Part shown: positions 23,264 through 30,905 of the stretch, in pieces
Numbering within the stretch: the first letter of the stretch is position 1
Layout of the letters: each line of letters opens with the position of its first letter
Assembly (NCBI RefSeq): GCF_015667585.1
Contig: NZ_JADPEG010000012.1
Span: 1 to 64,000, forward strand
DNA: 64,000 nt
Reading direction: 5' to 3'
Source: Clostridium sp. D33t1_170424_F3
Lineage (GTDB): Bacteria > Bacillota > Clostridia > Oscillospirales > Acutalibacteraceae
Translations under genes and position numbers: made by a program
Notes under the pieces: generated by a model
What the model was told of the DNA's origin: nothing
Databases searched by the model: none
The model's input: only the letters and a program-made list of their open reading frames with translations

Positions 23264-24235
23264 TTAAATTTGAAATGCCCGGTTTTCCGCCGGGGATTCT
23301 TTTTTCTGCGCACCCGCCAGCTGCGGCGCAAGCGGCAGCGACTGTTCCGCCTTTCTGCGGAATGCCTTTTCAAACGCTTTCAAGTCTTCCAGACTCATGG
23401 ACTCCGCCGCGCGCTGCATTGCCTGCACAGGGAATCCCGGTTCCGCGACACTGCACATCCGCACCACGCTTTTTTCCAGATCCTCGCGGTATTGTTTTCC
23501 GCAGGCGGCCTCCTCCCGGAGCCGCTGTACTTCCCGGCGGAGCGCGGAGCGCTCCTCAAAGTCCAGCACCAGTTCCCCTTCTCCGTCCAGACTCTTTAAA
23601 ATATCTTCCAAATCCCGTTTCCTCCTCTCGCCGTACTGTTTGATCACGCCCGCTTCCCGCTGGGCGGGCACCGCCACAAACGACCACTCATAGGCGTCCG
23701 TCGGCTCGTCCAGTACCGTACAGCATACGGCCTCTCCATACAATTCGCCCTTTTTGTGGCCGCAATCCTTTTTTCCGCGGTCCGCGCCGCAGACGGAACA
23801 TTCCATCTTCGCCACCGCACAGCCCACGCTGACCTCTTTTTTAATCCCGCTCTCCAGCTCCAGAATCAGGTCCGCGTTCTTCTCGCTGCGCGGCAGGTAT
23901 GCCTTCGCCACTAGGCGATGGTAAGCTTCCCCCGCGCGTGTTTTGCGTTCCGGTATCGATTCCACGCGGCAGTCGTAAATGCGCGCCGCCTGGTTCTGCG
24001 TCTGCGGATTGTGGTTAAAGATGCCTGTTTTTCCCAAAAACAAACTGCTCAGCCGCCGCAGCGCGTCCACCGTGAACCGCTCCCAGTCCCGGTCGATTTC
24101 GTTGTCGCAGAGCGCCACGGAAAAGGTGTACAGCTCCTCTTCCCGGAACGGCCTGCGGGTGTACCGGTTGATCTGTTCCAGTTCAGCCGCCGCCAGCGCT
24201 CCGCCTTTCAAAATGACGCCGCCCGTCTCTTTCAT
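23264..24235 (-). CDS. Prohead protease-scaffold-like protein with a Cys/His cluster
   Basis: A 323-residue protein between portal and capsid genes. The first 200 residues look like a capsid maturation protease domain (FSVALCDNEIDRDWERFTVD, LESGIKKEVSVGCAVA, DAYEWSFVAVPAQREAG). The last 100 are a charged, mostly helical scaffold-like region (about 220-300). A CSVCG...DCGHKKG segment near residue 150 could bind zinc, unusual for this family. The start at 24235 overlaps the portal stop as ATGA and has AAGGAGG 8 nt upstream. Protease activity is inferred from position and partial motifs. Confidence 0.65.
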   Translation of the reverse strand: MKETGGVILKGGALAAAELEQINRYTRRPFREEELYTFSVALCDNEIDRDWERFTVDALRRLSSLFLGKTGIFNHNPQTQNQAARIYDCRVESIPERKTRAGEAYHRLVAKAYLPRSEKNADLILELESGIKKEVSVGCAVAKMECSVCGADRGKKDCGHKKGELYGEAVCCTVLDEPTDAYEWSFVAVPAQREAGVIKQYGERRKRDLEDILKSLDGEGELVLDFEERSALRREVQRLREEAACGKQYREDLEKSVVRMCSVAEPGFPVQAMQRAAESMSLEDLKAFEKAFRRKAEQSLPLAPQLAGAQKKESPAENRAFQI

Positions 24236-25389
24236 GCGCCGTCCTCCTTCTGCAATTGTTCTTCGATCTGCATGGCGCGCGCATTCATCAGGCGCGCGTT
24301 CGCCATGTCCACCTCATCCTGCAGGGTGATGGTGTTCCAGTCGATCGTATACCGCGGCTCCAGCCCGCGCAGACGCATCCACAGGGAACAGATTTTTCCG
24401 ATCACCGGATTGAGCACCCTGCGGTATGCTTCCAGTTCGCTGGTCAGGATGTCCGCCTGCTGGCTGGACATGCGCTCTGTCGAGGACCAGGACAGACCCA
24501 GCAGGAACGGCGGCAGCCCTAGCTTCGCCACAATCTCCTCCAGCATCTGGCGCACCGGGACGTTGCTGTCAAGAATCTGCACGTCGGACCCGATCGCCCG
24601 GATATTGACGTCTCCCACCGCCACAAAGTCGCGGACGCTGTTCTTCTGCATGGCGCCGCTCCATTCCTGCGCGATCTGTTTGGCGCGGTCCTTTGCAAAG
24701 GCGCGGTCCGCCGCGTCGCCCGTCGGTTTATAAGTCACGGCAAACCGCACGTTGCCCACGCGCTCCCAGTTTGTCCCGATGGTCTGATAAATCTGCATCA
24801 GAATCCCGCTGACAAACGGCAGCCCGTGCAGCAGGGATACGCCCCGCGCGCAGCCGGGCGGCGGATCCAGTGCAGAGGCCAATACCAGTTCCGGGTAGGC
24901 CACCGGCACGCAGCCGCCCGCTTCCCGCCGGCAGATGCACAGCTCCAGCGGCGTAGCTTCCCGCAGCTCCACGTCGTCCAGCGACGCGTTGTACAGCGCG
25001 CCGATCTCCCCGCCCGCCGTGAGCACAACTTCCCCCACCGCGTTCCCATACGTCAGCAGCTGGGAAAGATAGGTATTCAGGAAACACTGCACGCCGTTTT
25101 CCAGCGCATTGACCTTTACTGTCTGTAAAAATTGATTAATTTCATACTCTACGTTTTTATCATCGCATGCAATCGTAAAGCTTCCCACCAAACGCAGAAT
25201 TTTACCAATCGCCGCGTCAATGATGGGGATGGACTCCCGCAGCGCGGTATACAGCCGCCGTTCCCCCGCCCCGGCGGGAGCGCTGCACGCATATGGTGCC
25301 AGCGGGTCCCGGGGCGCCGTTTGCACCGCCAACCGTTCCGCCTGCCCCGGCCGCCTTCGGAACAACCCGTTTTCCTTTTTAAAAATCAT
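24232..25389 (-). CDS. Phage portal protein
   Basis: A 385-residue portal protein forming the dodecameric DNA-entry ring. Characteristic parts are the wing region with QCFLNTYLSQLLTYGNAVGE, the LLHGLPFVSGILMQIYQTIG helix, and the stem segment LGLPPFLLGLSWSSTERMSS, followed by DILTSELEAYRRVLNPVIGK. It lies 12 bp after the terminase large subunit, the standard packaging order, and its stop overlaps the next start (ATGA). Confidence 0.88.
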   Translation of the reverse strand: MIFKKENGLFRRRPGQAERLAVQTAPRDPLAPYACSAPAGAGERRLYTALRESIPIIDAAIGKILRLVGSFTIACDDKNVEYEINQFLQTVKVNALENGVQCFLNTYLSQLLTYGNAVGEVVLTAGGEIGALYNASLDDVELREATPLELCICRREAGGCVPVAYPELVLASALDPPPGCARGVSLLHGLPFVSGILMQIYQTIGTNWERVGNVRFAVTYKPTGDAADRAFAKDRAKQIAQEWSGAMQKNSVRDFVAVGDVNIRAIGSDVQILDSNVPVRQMLEEIVAKLGLPPFLLGLSWSSTERMSSQQADILTSELEAYRRVLNPVIGKICSLWMRLRGLEPRYTIDWNTITLQDEVDMANARLMNARAMQIEEQLQKEDGA

Positions 25390-25401
25390 CTTTGTTTCCT
25401 T

Positions 25402-26640
25402 TCATCTCTTGACGCTGATTGCGCAGAACGCATCCGCCTCCCGCGGCAGGGAGGCGACAAAATAGCGGATATCGTCCATTGCGTGGTCGTTCTCCTTGAC
25501 CGGCGCGTCCTTCCCGGCCGCATCCATCCAGCGGTACAGGCCGAATTCCCGTATCGCGTCGGCGCAGTTGGCGCAGATCCGTACCTCTCCCTGCTTGAGC
25601 GCCACGCTGACGCGCCGGATGCCGTCCAGCACGTCGTTCTCTGCCGGAATCACCCGGAACTTATGATGCCGGCGGATGGTCTCCATAAAGCTCGCCGCGG
25701 AGGGGTCTACCACTACGCACGAGACCGTCCGCCCTTCACAAAGCGCTTCCAACCCCGTATAGTGCTCCTCGTCCGTGCGCTGAGCGCCCTCCCTGCGGGA
25801 GTCGTAGTAATACTCGTCCACACGGTACCAGATTCCGCTTTTGCGTCCCCAAAGCCCAAATGAAGCGGGATTCACCGTGCCGTAGTCGCAGGACACGCGG
25901 TATTCCTCCAGCCCTGTGGGCACGGGGCAAAGCATCGCCTCTGTCAGGAACGGATACACCAACCCCTGCGCCGCCGTCCACTTTCCCAGCACAAACCGCT
26001 CGTAGAACGCACCCGCGTACAGCGTCTCGTAGCGCCGCCGCATTTCCCGGCTCAGGGACGGATTATCTTCCATTGTAAAATGGAGGTACAACGCATTTTT
26101 CCGCCCCGCCTGCAAAATCCATTCCCGGTAAAACCAGTGCTGCGGATGCTCCGGGTTACAGTTAAACCAAAACCTGGACCCCTCCACCGAACACCTTGCC
26201 AGCGCCTGCTCGACAAACGACCGCGGCATCAGCGCCACCTCGTCGAACAACACGCCCGCCAGCGTCACGCCCTGGATCAGCGCGGACGAACCCTCGTCCT
26301 TTCCGCCAAACAGGTAGAACCGGTTCCGATGCCCGCCGCATGAAAGCTCCAGACAGTTTTCGCTTTGCCGCATGGCGCAGGCAAAGCCGGCCTGCTGTAA
26401 AACCGGCAGAAGCGTCGTAATCAAATTGCGCTTGAGCGACCGAATCGTTCTGCCGCAAAAGGCAAACGACCGCCCGTCAAACCGCGCGCAAGCCCACGCG
26501 GCAAAGCCGATGCCCATGCAGAGCGTTTTTCCACTGCGCACCGCCCCGTCGCAGATGATCGCGTCGCAGTGGGTATGTGACCCGCCCGGCATCCACCAGC
26601 ACATGGCCTGCAGCTGTTTTTCCGAAAACGCCTCAAGCAT
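25402..26640 (-). CDS. Terminase large subunit
   Basis: A 412-residue packaging ATPase-nuclease of the PBSX/XtmB type. Walker A is CDGAVRSGKT (about residues 30-39), Walker B is GVLFDEVALM (about 109-118), and the C-terminal nuclease half contains VVVDPSAASFM and DGIRRVSVALKQGEV. All appear intact. The start at 26640 overlaps the small subunit by 8 bp. Presence of an apparently intact motor argues that the module can still package DNA or was recently able to. Confidence 0.9.
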   Translation of the reverse strand: MLEAFSEKQLQAMCWWMPGGSHTHCDAIICDGAVRSGKTLCMGIGFAAWACARFDGRSFAFCGRTIRSLKRNLITTLLPVLQQAGFACAMRQSENCLELSCGGHRNRFYLFGGKDEGSSALIQGVTLAGVLFDEVALMPRSFVEQALARCSVEGSRFWFNCNPEHPQHWFYREWILQAGRKNALYLHFTMEDNPSLSREMRRRYETLYAGAFYERFVLGKWTAAQGLVYPFLTEAMLCPVPTGLEEYRVSCDYGTVNPASFGLWGRKSGIWYRVDEYYYDSRREGAQRTDEEHYTGLEALCEGRTVSCVVVDPSAASFMETIRRHHKFRVIPAENDVLDGIRRVSVALKQGEVRICANCADAIREFGLYRWMDAAGKDAPVKENDHAMDDIRYFVASLPREADAFCAISVKR

Positions 26641-26962
26641 GGTCTCCGTCCTTTTTCAGCGCTTCCGCGCCGGCCTGCAAGGCGTCGTACAGAGCAAACT
26701 GACCTGCCTCTGACTCCATGCGTTCCAGGCATTCCAGTGCTTTAATACGGTCGTAGAATTTGATCTCCATACCGCCCGACGGCGGCCTGCGGATTTCCGC
26801 GATGTTAAACAGGTTCATGTGTTCCAGCTCCGTCTGGTCCGGCTGATCGAGAAACAGCAGCCGCACCGCGTCCTCGATGCCGCCGAACGCCAGCAGCTCG
26901 TATCCGCCCTTTACCCGGCGTGTGGATTTTTTCTTCCTGACGCCGCTTTTTTGAACGTCCAA
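26633..26962 (-). CDS. Terminase small subunit-like protein
   Basis: A protein of about 109 residues encoded directly before the large terminase. It is basic at the N-terminus (SGVRKKKSTRRVKGG) and helical afterwards, consistent with a DNA-recognition subunit; no firm family signature was seen. The likely start is TTG at 26962, since GGAGG lies 6 nt before it; a GTG ten codons upstream would be translated across that site. First gene of the module; no clear promoter was found upstream. Confidence 0.62.
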   Translation of the reverse strand: MDVQKSGVRKKKSTRRVKGGYELLAFGGIEDAVRLLFLDQPDQTELEHMNLFNIAEIRRPPSGGMEIKFYDRIKALECLERMESEAGQFALYDALQAGAEALKKDGDHA

Positions 26963-27473
26963 ATAATCCCTCCTTTCAGATTTCCGGTACACAGCCGCCG
27001 TTTTTTGCTCAGAATGGCAAATATCATAAAAAACAGCCCTTGCTTTTCAACTTCAAGTCCACGCCGCCGTACAATGCCTCTTGACCGTCTTTCTGTTTCG
27101 TTCTATCATTAAGCAAAAGAAAGTGGAAAACCGACAGAAATTTTTGTTCGGCAGTTAGCGGAGACGTAAAACCATATGACAGACGCCGTCAGTTTCACCA
27201 GCGGAGCCTCAACAGACAATCCCTGCATACGCCGGATACGATACAGCAGTCAGATGTTTAAACTTGTCTGCGGCATCGGCAGACGGCGCGGTTCAAGCGG
27301 GATTTTTCGGGTTTTTGCCGCTTTTCAGCCATTAATGTAATATTCAAAACTATTTCTCATAATCTAAAGACCAATTATTCTTTATATTTCTTTCCGGTTA
27401 TTTACTTATTTCTTTTCCCTGTGGTAAACTAGGACCATCAAGCTGAAATCATTTCCATCAAGGAGATTTGACA
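26963..27473. other. Intergenic region between the phage-like module and degV
   Basis: About 510 bp with no supported gene. Near its right end is the degV promoter. No integrase gene, att-like direct repeat or tRNA was seen. Its left part must hold the promoter of the phage-like module but no good -35/-10 pair could be picked. Confidence 0.5.
27402..27430 (+). promoter_or_regulatory. Candidate promoter of degV
   Basis: TTACTT (27402-27407), 17 bp, TAAACT (27425-27430) with a TGg extension. Moderate match. Confidence 0.45.
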
Positions 27474-28349
27474 ATGAAATCATTTGCAATTGTTACGGAT
27501 TCCTCCTGTGATCTTCCCGTGCATTTGGCAAAGGAAATTGAACTCACCGTTTTGCCGCTCGCTTTCTTAATGAAGGGGAAGGAATATTACAATTATCTGG
27601 ACGAGCACGAGCTCTCTTTTCAGGAGTTCTACGCCAATTTGCGCGCAGGCGAGCTCTGCACCACCTCCGCCGTCAACGTAGACGCCTTCACCACCGCTAT
27701 GGAGCCGCTGCTCCGGATGGGACAGGACGTGCTGTGCATTGCGTTTTCCTCCGGGTTGAGCAACACCTGCAACGCCGCGCTTCTCGCGGTCGAGGAACTT
27801 TCCAAAAAATATCCGGAACGTAAAATCTACGCGGTCGATTCCCTCTGCGCCTCCCTCGGGCAGGGACTGCTGGTGTACCTCGCCGCGCAGGAGCGCGAGG
27901 CGGGCAAAAACATCGACGAAGTCCGCGCCTGGCTGGAATCCAATAAACTGCGCCTTTGCCACTGGTTCACAGTGGAGGACCTGCATTTTCTCAAGCGCGG
28001 CGGGCGCATCTCCGCCACCACCGCGCTGGTGGGCAGCATGCTCAGCATCAAACCCGTCATGCACATGGACAACGCGGGCCATCTGGTCAATGTCAGCAAG
28101 GCGCGCGGACGGCGCGCATCCCTGAACGCGCTGGTCGACCGCATGGAAGCACTGGCGATTGATCCGCAGAATCAGACGGTTTTTATCAGCCACGGCGATT
28201 CTCTGGAGGACGCGCAGTACGTGGCGGAGCAGGTGCGGCAGCGCCTTGGCGTGCAAAAACCCGTCACGATCAATTACGTCGGTCCCGTCATCGGCGCGCA
28301 CTCCGGCCCCGGCACCATCGCCCTGTTCTTCCTTGGCAAAGAACGGTAA
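27474..28349 (+). CDS. DegV family fatty-acid-binding protein
   Basis: A 291-residue two-domain DegV/FakB-type protein. FakB proteins hold a fatty acid for phosphorylation by FakA and deliver acyl phosphate to phospholipid synthesis. Signatures: the N-terminal VTDSSCDLP, TSAVNVDAFT, FSSGLSNTCNAALL and KRGGRIS with the conserved arginine. The start at 27474 has AAGGAG 9 nt upstream; a TTG two codons earlier is too close to it. It is monocistronic and followed by an intrinsic terminator. The lipid ligand cannot be told from sequence. Confidence 0.9.
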   Translation: MKSFAIVTDSSCDLPVHLAKEIELTVLPLAFLMKGKEYYNYLDEHELSFQEFYANLRAGELCTTSAVNVDAFTTAMEPLLRMGQDVLCIAFSSGLSNTCNAALLAVEELSKKYPERKIYAVDSLCASLGQGLLVYLAAQEREAGKNIDEVRAWLESNKLRLCHWFTVEDLHFLKRGGRISATTALVGSMLSIKPVMHMDNAGHLVNVSKARGRRASLNALVDRMEALAIDPQNQTVFISHGDSLEDAQYVAEQVRQRLGVQKPVTINYVGPVIGAHSGPGTIALFFLGKER

Positions 28350-28359
28350 AAATTGAAAC

Positions 28360-28396
28360 GGCGCATCCCATGTGTATTCATGGGATGCGCCTCTTT
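28360..28396 (+). terminator. Intrinsic terminator of degV
   Basis: 13-bp perfect stem (28360-28372 with 28379-28391), 6-nt loop, then tctttta. Confidence 0.88.
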
Positions 28397-28420
28397 TACT
28401 TTAATATCAATTTTTATTAA

Positions 28421-28463
28421 ATAAACAGTCGTTTGATAATACTACGATCAAACGACTGTTTAT
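28421..28463 (-). terminator. Terminator of the Cys-rich microprotein gene
   Basis: 16-bp perfect arms ataaacagtcgtttga (28421-28436) and the inverse at 28448-28463, just past the stop codon; AT-rich base. Confidence 0.7.
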
Positions 28464-28640
28464 TTATTGATCCTGAATTTTAAAATCTTCTAACGCTTCA
28501 TCTTTCAATTTCTCCTCCATTTCATCCGGTATATTAAGAATACAATTTCTGCACAACCCCATCCTGTCTAATTCAATTTCCTCCAACATGCAATCATGTT
28601 CTTCATTATAAATACACCAATGATTTTCACAGCTAAGCAA
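28464..28640 (-). CDS. Small cysteine-rich protein
   Basis: A 58-residue protein, MLSCENHWCIYNEEHDCMLE followed by EIELDRMGLCRNCIL and an acidic helix. Cysteines 4, 9, 17, 30 and 33 and two histidines suggest a metal-binding knuckle; similar short Cys-rich proteins occur across Clostridia, with unknown role (recalled, not checked). The start is TTG at 28640: AGGAGG lies about 8 nt upstream, and no ATG fits. A perfect 16-bp inverted repeat ends the gene. It is AT-rich compared with its neighbours and divergent from the small ribbon-helix-helix gene at 28788, which suggests a two-gene acquired cassette. Confidence 0.7.
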   Translation of the reverse strand: MLSCENHWCIYNEEHDCMLEEIELDRMGLCRNCILNIPDEMEEKLKDEALEDFKIQDQ

Positions 28641-28787
28641 CTTTATTCCCTCCTTTCATTCATATCCTAACAAACTTTAAGAATATTTACAATAGAAAAA
28701 TCTAATATATTAATAAATTGTAATTTTCTAATGTATTTTAACTGTTTCATTTAAGCTAGAATAGATTTAAAGAGAGGAGGGGTTCTT

Positions 28788-28955
28788 ATGCCATTTATTC
28801 CGAAAGAAACAAAGAAAAAAGTGAAGGCTGGTTATAAGACACTCTATCTTTCTCAAGAGCTAATTGATAAATTAGAAAAAATTGCAACGGAGCATGAAAC
28901 CAGCTTTAATAATGTGGTCGTGAGTATGATCGAGCACTGCTTAGAAGAACCGTAA
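28788..28955 (+). CDS. Small ribbon-helix-helix-like protein
   Basis: A 55-residue basic protein. The segment AGYKTLYLSQELIDKLEKIA followed by a helix (SFNNVVVSMIEHCLEE) is the strand-helix-helix order of CopG/Arc-like DNA-binding proteins. ATG at 28788 follows GAGGAGGGG by about 6 nt. A terminator lies directly after. No toxin is adjacent; the divergent partner is the Cys-rich microprotein. GC content is clearly lower than the flanking genes. Likely a small transcription regulator, possibly of the pair itself. Confidence 0.7.
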   Translation: MPFIPKETKKKVKAGYKTLYLSQELIDKLEKIATEHETSFNNVVVSMIEHCLEEP

Positions 28956-28958
28956 AAA

Positions 28959-28991
28959 CGGGCTGAACAAATTGTTCAGCCTGTTTTTTTA
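28959..28991 (+). terminator. Intrinsic terminator of the small regulator gene
   Basis: Stem ggctgaaca / tgttcagcc (within 28961-28981) followed by a run of seven T. Confidence 0.85.
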
Positions 28992-29023
28992 TAAGAATTA
29001 AGGTTTTTGGAAATTAACTAAAG

Positions 29024-29061
29024 AACAAGGGTGCTCCGGTTTTTACCGGAGCACCCTTGTT
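29024..29061. terminator. Terminator of the htrA operon
   Basis: 17-bp perfect stem (aacaagggtgctccggt and its inverse) with a short T-rich loop, 10 bp past the HtrA stop. Confidence 0.85.
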
Positions 29062-29070
29062 TCGTTCAAT

Positions 29071-30891
29071 TTAATTTTCCGGCTGGCTCACCGTCTTCTG
29101 CGTCTCTCCCTTGTCCTCCAGAAGCCGGATCGTCACATCACGCTCGCCGCCGTTGCCGTTGTTCGCCCTGGGCGAATACAGCGTCACTGTAATTTCCTCC
29201 CCAGCCGAATGGCGGTTCAGCACCACATACAGGTCGTTCATCGTGCTGATGGTATCCCCGTCAGCCTTGATGATAATATCTCCCTCCGCCGCGTCGGTGC
29301 CGCCAAAGCTGCTTTCCTCATCAAACGCGATAATCCGCACACCGGCGGGCAACCTCGAAAGGGCCATTTCCTCCGCGGTCACATTCTTCGCCGTAATACC
29401 CAGGCGGCTGCGGCCGCTCACATAGCCGTTTTTAATCAGGTCATCGATGATCGCCTTCGCATGGCTCACCGGAATGGCAAAGCCCATCCCCTCGTAGCCC
29501 TGCGCGATGATCTTGTTGGAGTTGATGCCCACAACCTGCCCGTACATGTTCACCAGCGGACCGCCGGAGTTGCCGGGGTTGATCGCCGCGTCGGTCTGAA
29601 TATAGGTCATCGTATCGCTGGCGCTGGAACTCAGCTTGCGGTCCAGTGCGGAGACATAGCCGCCGGTCAGTGTGCTGGCAAAATTCAGGCCTCCGGGATT
29701 GCCAATCGCCAACACCTGGTCGCCGATCTCCAGCGCGTCTGCGTCGCCGAACACCGCCGGGTGCAGTCCGCGCGCTTCGATCTTCAAAATCGCCAAATCC
29801 GAACTTTTATCATAGCCCACCACGATGGCGTCATATTTTGTTTCGTCGTTATGGAGGATCACAGACACCTTGCTGTCCCTCGAATACTCCACCACATGCG
29901 CATTGGTGATAATATATCCGCTGCGCGTCGCTACGATGCCGGAACCCTGGCTGACCAGCCCGGTCCCGTCGTCCTGCGTCGTTTCCACGCCGACCACGCT
30001 CGCCACCACGTCCTGATAGACCTCTTTCGCCGTCAGCTCCGCCCCATCCGGGCGCGGCTCAATGATCATGCCGGAATTGTTCGGATCGGTGGCGTCAACC
30101 TGCGGCTGCTCTTCCTGCGCGCCGTTATCCGGAGACTGACTTCCTTCGGGCGCCGGTTCGCTCGCGGATGGGCGGCTGCTCTGCGTCTGTCCCGGATTTT
30201 CAATCTGCCGGATCGCCGTGTTGATGCTCACCACGCAGAACGAAAGCAGGAACAGCCCTGCCAAAATCCCCAGAATCCACAAAAACACCTTGAGCCCGCC
30301 GCTCATCCTGCGCGGCTCCTCCGGCTGCTGCGGCGTCTGCGGCGGCTGGGGCGGAACGCCGCCAGGCTGCGGCCCCGTCTGCTGGTAGTTCCAGTACTGA
30401 TACGGCTGCTGCGGCTGATATTGGTACGGGGTCTGCGGATTCTGATACGGCTGTCCGCTGTATGGCGGCTGCTGTGGTTGCTCCGGCTGGTATGGCTGTC
30501 CATACGGATTGTATTGACTGTACTGCTGATAGGGATTCCCGACAGGCGAGGGCGGCTCTTCCTGCTGCTGCGGTTCCTCCGGAATCGGATTCCCGCTGGA
30601 AATATCGTGGTACGCGTCCGCTTGCGGAACCGGTTCCTTTTCCAGATTGATCCCCGGTACGCTGCCCGCCAGATTCTCCTGTCCCTCCTGCTTCTCCTGT
30701 TCCACCGGCGGAACGGCAGACGCTTCCGTCCAATGATACGGCTCCGGTATACCTGTCTGTTCCTGCGCCTGTGAGTTGTTATCCTCCAGAGCCGCGGGCT
30801 CTTCCGGTTTCTCCGGCTCAGGCGGCTGTATATCCTCTGGTACCGGCGGTTCCCCACCCGGTATTTCCTGATTCCAATCGCTGTCTGTCAT
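29071..30891 (-). CDS. HtrA-like membrane serine protease
   Basis: A 606-residue S1C protease. The first 195 residues are a cytoplasmic low-complexity tail rich in Pro, Gln, Tyr and Glu. One membrane segment follows (about 200-222, VFLWILGILAGLFLLSF), then a Ser/Pro/Glu linker, a trypsin-like domain with His332 (TNAHVVEY), Asp365 (SSDLAILK) and Ser442 (NPGNSGGPL), and one C-terminal PDZ domain (about 500-590). The triad is complete. It likely degrades or refolds damaged exported proteins. It is the last gene of a response regulator-kinase-protease operon, 14 bp after the kinase, recalling CssRS-HtrA secretion-stress systems. The long tail is unusual in size and composition. Confidence 0.9.
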   Translation of the reverse strand: MTDSDWNQEIPGGEPPVPEDIQPPEPEKPEEPAALEDNNSQAQEQTGIPEPYHWTEASAVPPVEQEKQEGQENLAGSVPGINLEKEPVPQADAYHDISSGNPIPEEPQQQEEPPSPVGNPYQQYSQYNPYGQPYQPEQPQQPPYSGQPYQNPQTPYQYQPQQPYQYWNYQQTGPQPGGVPPQPPQTPQQPEEPRRMSGGLKVFLWILGILAGLFLLSFCVVSINTAIRQIENPGQTQSSRPSASEPAPEGSQSPDNGAQEEQPQVDATDPNNSGMIIEPRPDGAELTAKEVYQDVVASVVGVETTQDDGTGLVSQGSGIVATRSGYIITNAHVVEYSRDSKVSVILHNDETKYDAIVVGYDKSSDLAILKIEARGLHPAVFGDADALEIGDQVLAIGNPGGLNFASTLTGGYVSALDRKLSSSASDTMTYIQTDAAINPGNSGGPLVNMYGQVVGINSNKIIAQGYEGMGFAIPVSHAKAIIDDLIKNGYVSGRSRLGITAKNVTAEEMALSRLPAGVRIIAFDEESSFGGTDAAEGDIIIKADGDTISTMNDLYVVLNRHSAGEEITVTLYSPRANNGNGGERDVTIRLLEDKGETQKTVSQPEN

Positions 30892-30905
30892 GGTGCTCCT
30901 CCTCT

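Noticed and set aside
21404-23599. A very long open frame (731 codons) on the plus strand across the capsid genes
   Set aside because: It is antisense to several coupled genes with good ribosome-binding sites, has an Arg/His-rich composition and has no start signal. High GC at third positions creates such shadows; similar ones lie opposite htrA, ilvD and lysS.
27000-27100. A 38-codon frame beginning ATGATATTTGCC on the minus strand before the small terminase
   Set aside because: No ribosome-binding site, and it overlaps the terminase small subunit in another frame.
16749-27473. Attachment sites and integrase for the phage-like module
   Set aside because: Both flanks were read for direct repeats, tRNA ends and recombinase motifs; none was convincing.
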